NCBI GenBank assembly: GCA_002415025.1
Contig: DIBR01000029.1
Span: 26,011-90,010 of the forward strand
Length of the DNA stretch: 64,000 nt
Direction of reading: 5' to 3'
Source of the DNA: Spongiibacteraceae bacterium UBA5047
Lineage (GTDB): Bacteria > Pseudomonadota > Gammaproteobacteria > Pseudomonadales > Spongiibacteraceae
In this document: positions 59,985 to 64,000 of the stretch, piece after piece
How positions within the stretch are numbered: the stretch's first letter is position 1
Layout of the letters: each line of letters begins with the position of its first letter
Notes under the pieces: generated by a model
The model's input: only the letters and a program-made list of their open reading frames with translations
The model's database searches: none
What the model was told of the DNA's origin: nothing
Program-made: the position numbers and the translations under genes

Positions 59985-60566
59985 TTAGCTGTTCGACCGC
60001 CAGACGTCTGACTGCGCTGGAAGTTCATGCACCGGGCCGTTCGATCCGCGAGGGTCGTATGTGTGCCGCTGACGGCAATCATTGGCAAGGCGAGTGCCTT
60101 CAGCCCGCAAGGTCCTGACGGCTTTGCCGCCCCGATACAAAACCGTTGTTCTGATGCGAGAATCAGGCCCCGTGAGCTGAATGAAATCCGGTTCGAAATA
60201 ACGCTGGCAGCTCTCGTTGATAGTGCGGGCACTGTAAATAAGGGCGTTTGGGCCTGCGGCCATGCCAATATTTTCATAGGCGCCTGCGCCTAGTGAATCG
60301 AATACCAATACCCCGTGATCCAAATGGCCTGTGAAGGTTTTTGCTGATGTTTCGCGGCCGCGAAAGGTCACATTGGTCTGGGTCATGGTTTTGCCGTCAA
60401 AATCTATGTATACCAGATTTTCGAAAGGGCTTGCTCCCGGGCTGCCGGCGTGAGTGTCGAATGCCAATGCTGAGCCGTCGAGATCAAACGCCGCAACCTT
60501 GTCATGCCAGATGCCGCGCAATTGCATGAGTATGTGGCTAACGCTGTTGTCTGATGATTCGTGCAT
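59985..60566 (-). CDS. GxW-type (lipocalin-like) protein, single domain, unknown function
   Basis: A 193-residue protein with no signal peptide. The opening LRGIWHDKVAAFDLDG resembles the GxW starts in the 55.6-kb protein and, more loosely, the DUF3598 lipocalin-like proteins of algae and cyanobacteria. The rest is beta-rich with short motifs (GAGAYENIGM) and a variable C terminus. I cannot name a family. It sits between the Rieske and NOL-like genes, divergent from the latter, and shares the 60601 motif region with it. Confidence 0.6.
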   Translation of the reverse strand: MHESSDNSVSHILMQLRGIWHDKVAAFDLDGSALAFDTHAGSPGASPFENLVYIDFDGKTMTQTNVTFRGRETSAKTFTGHLDHGVLVFDSLGAGAYENIGMAAGPNALIYSARTINESCQRYFEPDFIQLTGPDSRIRTTVLYRGGKAVRTLRAEGTRLANDCRQRHTYDPRGSNGPVHELPAQSDVWRSNS

Positions 60567-60600
60567 CCGGGTTCCCGTTGTTTCGCTCTATGCATTTAAT

Positions 60601-60624
60601 GACGTATAATGATATAACAATAAC
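60601..60624. promoter_or_regulatory. AT-rich motif, third copy
   Basis: GACGTATAATGATATAACAA (60601-60620) continuing TAAC is related to the two copies upstream of the RCCR-like and Rieske genes (shared core TAATGATATA, then CAATA). It lies 78-101 nt before the NOL-like start and about 35-58 nt before the divergent GxW gene, in the only divergent region of this part. Confidence 0.55.
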
Positions 60625-60701
60625 ACAAAAGCGGCGATGCACTCTGCTCGGGCAGTGTTGCAGGCGCTTGGCCGTTGGAACAATAGAGCGAGCGAGAAGT
60701 G

Positions 60702-61499
60702 ATGAAAACAGTAGTGATTACCGGAAGCACGCGCGGAATAGGTCGGGGCCTGGCTGAAAGTTTTCTGGCTCTGGGTTGCAAGGTGGTTATCAGTGGTCGC
60801 GGCCAGGCTGCCGTCGACGAGCAGCTGGCGCGTTTGGCGCAGCAGTATGGTCAGGATCGGGTTGCAGGTTTTGCGTGTGATATTACTCGCATCGAACAAC
60901 TTCAGGCGCTGTGGGATGGCTCCTGCCAGGCATTCTCGCGCGTTGATATCTGGATCAACAACGCCGGTATGAGCTTGCCGCGTAAACCACTCGACGAGCA
61001 AAGCGCTGAAGAATTGGCCCAGCTGGTAGATACCAACCTGACCGGTGCCCTGTTGGCCAGTAAGGTAGCGATCAGCGGCATGAAAAAGCAGGGTCACGGT
61101 CAGCTCTGGGAGATGGAGGGCTTTGGCAGTAACGGCGCCGTTCAGCCGGGCATGGCGGCTTACGGTGCCAGCAAGCGAGCGGTGAATTATCTGTGTAAGG
61201 CGCTGCGAAAAGATGTGGCGGGCACGGGGGTGCAGATTTGTACTCTGAGCCCAGGCATTGTTGTGACGGACCTATTGCTCGGTGACTATGACACCAGTAG
61301 TGAGCAGTGGCAGAAGGCCCAGCGCATTTTTAATATTCTTGGTGACAAGGTGGAGACGGTCACTCCGTGGCTGGCCAAGAACATTCTGGCCGCCAACAAG
61401 GACGGGGCTAAAGTGGCCTGGCTAACAGGCGGCAAGGCATTCTGGCGATTTATGACAGCGGGCTTTAACAAACGCGATTTGTTCGCCGATATTCATTGA
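60702..61499 (+). CDS. Chlorophyll b reductase-like SDR (NYC1/NOL type)
   Basis: A 265-residue SDR. Cofactor loop TGSTRGIG (7-14), WINNAG (84-89) and YGASK (154-158). Compared from memory with NOL/NYC1 it shares VDIWINNAG, the odd EGFGSNG stretch where classical SDRs have NISS, MAAYGASKRAV, LSPGIVVTDLLLG (182-194), FNILGD (210-215), PWLAKNI and WLTGGKAFWRF. That pattern is distinctive of the family that reduces the 7-formyl group of chlorophyll b to 7-hydroxymethyl. The start is ATG 60702, directly after an in-frame GTG. The AMDase-like gene follows after 34 nt. Confidence 0.75.
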   Translation: MKTVVITGSTRGIGRGLAESFLALGCKVVISGRGQAAVDEQLARLAQQYGQDRVAGFACDITRIEQLQALWDGSCQAFSRVDIWINNAGMSLPRKPLDEQSAEELAQLVDTNLTGALLASKVAISGMKKQGHGQLWEMEGFGSNGAVQPGMAAYGASKRAVNYLCKALRKDVAGTGVQICTLSPGIVVTDLLLGDYDTSSEQWQKAQRIFNILGDKVETVTPWLAKNILAANKDGAKVAWLTGGKAFWRFMTAGFNKRDLFADIH

Positions 61500-61533
61500 A
61501 ACGATCTTTAACTTTTTTCAGGCAGGTAAGCGA

Positions 61534-62310
61534 ATGGAAAACTATCAGATGGCTGCGCGCGCTCGTATCGGCGTGCTGATCCCTTCAACCAATACCGGTG
61601 TTGAATACGATCTTCAAAAATTCGGGCTCGATGGAGTTACCTGGCATCCCTCACGTTTTCTTATTCGCCTGCGAAATTGGGCCGATGAGTCGAGCGCAAC
61701 CGGCGATGATGCAAACACCGTATTCGAACGTTTTCTCGACCTGATGCGTGACGACATGGCGCCTGGCATTGAGAACGTAATGACCGCGCAAATAACGCAT
61801 TTGATGCTGGGTATGTCTGCGGAGACTTTCTGGGGCGGCATGGCAGGGAATGTCGAATTTGAAAAAAATATTCAGGATCAAATTGGCGACCTGAGCATGA
61901 CCACGGGAGCCGGTGCGACTCGCGATGCGCTTACCAATTTCGGAGTGAAAAAAATCTCCGTAATTACGCCTTACCCGCCGGTGGGCGACGACAACGTCCG
62001 TCAGTTTTTTGACGAAATTGGTTTTGAAGTGAAGCATGTGGTGGGGCTGAATTGCGCCTCGGCAACCTCTATTGCTGAAACGCCTATCAAGGACGTCATA
62101 AATGCGGTGAAAAAGGCTGACGGAGATGATGTGGACGCGATCATTCAATGCGGTACCAACCTGTCTACCGTCGATCTCTTTCCGACACTGGAGCACTGGC
62201 TGGAAAAACCGCTTATTCCCATCAATATTGCCACGGTATGGCACGCGCTGCGCGCCTGTGGCATCAACGACAAGATAACCGGCAAAGGGCGATTGCTGGA
62301 GGAGTTCTGA
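61534..62310 (+). CDS. Maleate isomerase/arylmalonate decarboxylase-family protein
   Basis: A 258-residue Asp/Glu-racemase-superfamily protein: opening ARIGVLIPSTNTGVEYD, then the HLMLGMSAETFWGG segment, GAGATRDALTNFGVKKISVITPYPP, and AIIQCGTNLSTVDLF. Two-cysteine members use one Cys in each half. Here the C-terminal one (IIQCGTN) is present, but the first position seems to be Ser or Met, as in arylmalonate decarboxylase. It might act on a maleate or a malonate derivative. Follows the NOL-like gene in one unit; AGGTAAG upstream of the ATG. Confidence 0.75.
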   Translation: MENYQMAARARIGVLIPSTNTGVEYDLQKFGLDGVTWHPSRFLIRLRNWADESSATGDDANTVFERFLDLMRDDMAPGIENVMTAQITHLMLGMSAETFWGGMAGNVEFEKNIQDQIGDLSMTTGAGATRDALTNFGVKKISVITPYPPVGDDNVRQFFDEIGFEVKHVVGLNCASATSIAETPIKDVINAVKKADGDDVDAIIQCGTNLSTVDLFPTLEHWLEKPLIPINIATVWHALRACGINDKITGKGRLLEEF

Positions 62311-62320
62311 AGCTGGTGTG

Positions 62321-62355
62321 AACCGGGGGCTTGTGACTGCGTGCTCGCCCCGGTT
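62321..62355. terminator. Inverted repeat between convergent genes, possible bidirectional terminator
   Basis: AACCGGGG (62321-62328) and CCCCGGTT (62348-62355) form a perfect 8-bp stem with a 19-nt loop, just between the stops of the AMDase-like gene and the GGDEF gene. No long T-run follows, so termination is plausible but not certain. Confidence 0.45.
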
Positions 62356-63525
62356 TCAGATGCCAATCAGCTCTGAGCTTGATATATCGCTGTCTTCAAA
62401 AAAGCAGTAGGTATTGTTGGTTTCCTTTGCTTTGTACAATGCTATATCAGCGTTGCGACAGAGCGAATCCACCGTGCGGGCATGCTCAGGGTATAGTGAG
62501 ATTCCGGCGCTGGCTGTTACGCGGTGCCGAATGCCATCGACTTCAATCGGGTGCTGCAAGGTATCAACAACGCGCGCAATAACCTTGGCTACCACGTCCC
62601 GGTCTGTCACATCCGGCAGCAACAATACAAACTCATCTCCACCGTAGCGCGCCACCATATCATCGGTGCGGGTAATGGCCTGCAACCGTTGCGCAACAGT
62701 TTCCAGAATCGCGTCGCCCACATGGTGCCCGAAGTTGTCATTCACCGGTTTGAAGCCATCAAGATCGATATAGCTCAAGGCCATGGTGCCCTTGCTGCGC
62801 TTGGCGCGTGCGAGCATTTTCTCGAAATAGTCAAAGAACTGGAATCGATTGGGCAGGCCCGTCAGCATGTCGTGATTGGCTTGGTATACATAGCTGTCGC
62901 GCTCGGATTGCAGACGACGCTGCAGATTCTGATACATCAAATCATAGAAGACCAGCCCGGCGGTTCCCATAATAATCAGCAGGAAAAAAAACAGGATGCC
63001 GAGCAACTCGCGATGCTCGGTTTGTTCGATCAGTTGTATAGAAAAAGCGTCGTTGAGCGAAAAAGCCAGTGACATCAGACAGAGCAGGGTCGTGGCAGTA
63101 AGCCAGAATAGTCCGCCGCGCATACCGAACAATACAAAGGCAAATATCGGTGTAAACAATGTCAGCTGGGGAACCGGTGACGCTACAAAACCGCCGGTTA
63201 GCTGGATGGATGCAGTATTGACCGCCAACAGAAAGCCAAAGGTAATATGCGCCGCCAGATAAAAGCGGCGCCGAACAACCAGTGTGTAGTAAGCCGCGGT
63301 ATAGCCGGTGAGACAGAAGGCGTCAACGACCAGGCCAATTCTGAATTCGGCTGAACCGTAGCCCAGCAGGTAGCCTCCGAGAGGGATTACCAGGAAGCAA
63401 AGCGTTATGTTGGTAAGAATCAGAGCCAGTAACAGGTAGCCGCGCAAGTAGGTATCCGGGTTGTCCCGAATCTCGGCTGGAATTCGCTTGTCCGCGAATT
63501 GGATCAATCGGTTCTTCTGGCTCAT
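62356..63525 (-). CDS. Membrane-bound diguanylate cyclase
   Basis: A 389-residue protein with about six hydrophobic segments (about 25-205) followed by a GGDEF domain. The active site is RYGGDEF and the RxxD I-site (RTDD) lies five residues upstream, so product inhibition is expected. Metal/substrate residues appear intact (SYIDLDGFKPVNDNFGHHVGD). It makes cyclic di-GMP from GTP in response to an unknown membrane or periplasmic signal. It is separate from the neighbouring units. Confidence 0.93.
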   Translation of the reverse strand: MSQKNRLIQFADKRIPAEIRDNPDTYLRGYLLLALILTNITLCFLVIPLGGYLLGYGSAEFRIGLVVDAFCLTGYTAAYYTLVVRRRFYLAAHITFGFLLAVNTASIQLTGGFVASPVPQLTLFTPIFAFVLFGMRGGLFWLTATTLLCLMSLAFSLNDAFSIQLIEQTEHRELLGILFFFLLIIMGTAGLVFYDLMYQNLQRRLQSERDSYVYQANHDMLTGLPNRFQFFDYFEKMLARAKRSKGTMALSYIDLDGFKPVNDNFGHHVGDAILETVAQRLQAITRTDDMVARYGGDEFVLLLPDVTDRDVVAKVIARVVDTLQHPIEVDGIRHRVTASAGISLYPEHARTVDSLCRNADIALYKAKETNNTYCFFEDSDISSSELIGI

Positions 63526-63676
63526 TTGCGCGCCCGCTCTTAATTTTTTTATATCCCGTCCTTGGTGTTTCTGAGGGCTGGTCAGAAAGCGCGCGTATTG
63601 TATATTAATTCGTCAGCAAGTTTGTAGTGAAAACTTTAAAGAGTCCTGAAATTGGAGCGCTTTAACGGGCTGGCAG

Positions 63677-63709
63677 GGGCCTGCAGACGGAAAATGTGTT
63701 TGCAGGCCC
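63677..63709. other. Strong hairpin downstream of the MFS gene
   Basis: A perfect 9-bp inverted repeat, GGGCCTGCA and TGCAGGCCC, with a 15-nt loop, about 20 nt beyond the stop of the partial MFS gene (minus strand). It has no T-run. The rest of the 200-nt gap contains nothing recognisable. Confidence 0.45.
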
Positions 63710-63727
63710 AGTGTTTAGCCCGCCTTT

Positions 63728-64000
63728 CTAGGCGGCGCCAGTGACTGCATCTGCAGCCGGGTCGGGGGCGTGAACCTTGGGTTTTGCTGCTAGCGCCCAG
63801 AAGAATATGGCAAGTGCGACCAAGCCGAAAAACACAAAAGGGCCGGACTCACGCCAATGGTCAAACAGATAGCCACCGAATTTGGCGGCGACGAGAATGC
63901 CGATAGCACCGCAGAGGTTGAAGCAGCCGTTGACCGCTCCGCGGATTGCCGGCGGGGCTTGTTGCGACAACAAAACGCCGCTGGTAATGATGCCGCCAAC
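63728..64000 (-). CDS. MFS transporter, C-terminal end (5' part outside window)
   Basis: The frame runs in from the right edge with 90 codons before the stop at 63728. It encodes two hydrophobic segments and the pattern IRGAVNGCFNLCGAIGILVAAKFGGYLFDHW, which matches the last two helices of MFS carriers. The polar, Ala-rich tail follows. Substrate cannot be told. The start lies outside the window. Confidence 0.75.
   Translation of the reverse strand, partial: VGGIITSGVLLSQQAPPAIRGAVNGCFNLCGAIGILVAAKFGGYLFDHWRESGPFVFFGLVALAIFFWALAAKPKVHAPDPAADAVTGAA

Overview
The window looks like chromosomal DNA of a free-living, probably marine, gammaproteobacterium. I infer this from the mix of MlaA, an HsbR/HsbA-type regulator pair, long FadE, Slt70, HvfABC, several AraC regulators of the Arabinose_bd class, lipoprotein cytochromes and a TonB-dependent receptor. 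A Cellvibrionales-like relative (Spongiibacteraceae or Halieaceae) would fit, but I could not test this. Coding density is high. I saw no rRNA, tRNA, CRISPR, phage or insertion sequence.

Layout. 1-1.9 kb: end of an HvfA Cys-repeat RiPP precursor with its maturation genes hvfB (MNIO) and hvfC. 2-4.4 kb: mlaA and a PP2C phosphatase/STAS pair. 4.4-8.3 kb (minus): FadE and an MFS carrier. 8.6-14.2 kb: a beta-oxidation operon (thiolase, FadB-like, LCAD-like dehydrogenase, PaaG-like isomerase). 14.2-16.4 kb: a molybdopterin oxidoreductase. 16.5-30.4 kb: two triheme RoxA-like lipoproteins flanking a TlpA-DUF4266-DUF3570-ApbE operon, two glutathione transferase-like proteins, Slt70 and YnfA. 30.7-42.9 kb: an acyl-CoA catabolic block (CoA ligase, nitronate-monooxygenase-like protein, two hotdog proteins, paired acyl-CoA dehydrogenases, alcohol dehydrogenase, SDR) with three AraC regulators. 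43.2-46.4 kb: an isoquinoline-1-oxidoreductase-type molybdenum hydroxylase with a diheme cytochrome. 46.5-54.8 kb: four exported or lipoprotein alpha/beta hydrolases and a TonB-dependent receptor. 54.9-62.3 kb: a TetR regulator and what looks like a chlorophyll-breakdown cluster. 62.4-64 kb: a diguanylate cyclase and the end of an MFS gene.

The most striking part is 55.6-62.3 kb. Three neighbouring genes resemble, by motif comparison from memory, enzymes of the plant chlorophyll-breakdown (PAO/phyllobilin) pathway: a red chlorophyll catabolite reductase (RCCR)-like protein, a Rieske oxygenase of the broad group containing PAO and CAO, and an SDR with NYC1/NOL (chlorophyll b reductase) signatures. 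A chlorophyllase/dienelactone-type hydrolase, two GxW (lipocalin-like) proteins, a maleate-isomerase-superfamily protein and a TetR regulator lie among them, and an outer-membrane receptor and several esterases lie just upstream. A related AT-rich motif occurs in both divergent intergenic regions of the cluster. I propose that it takes up and dismantles algal chlorophyll or pheophorbide, while the beta-oxidation genes elsewhere in the window could use the phytyl chain. This is inference from homology and gene order. A second regulatory signal, a 39-bp element with 34 identical positions, lies upstream of both the beta-oxidation operon and an SDR 33 kb away.
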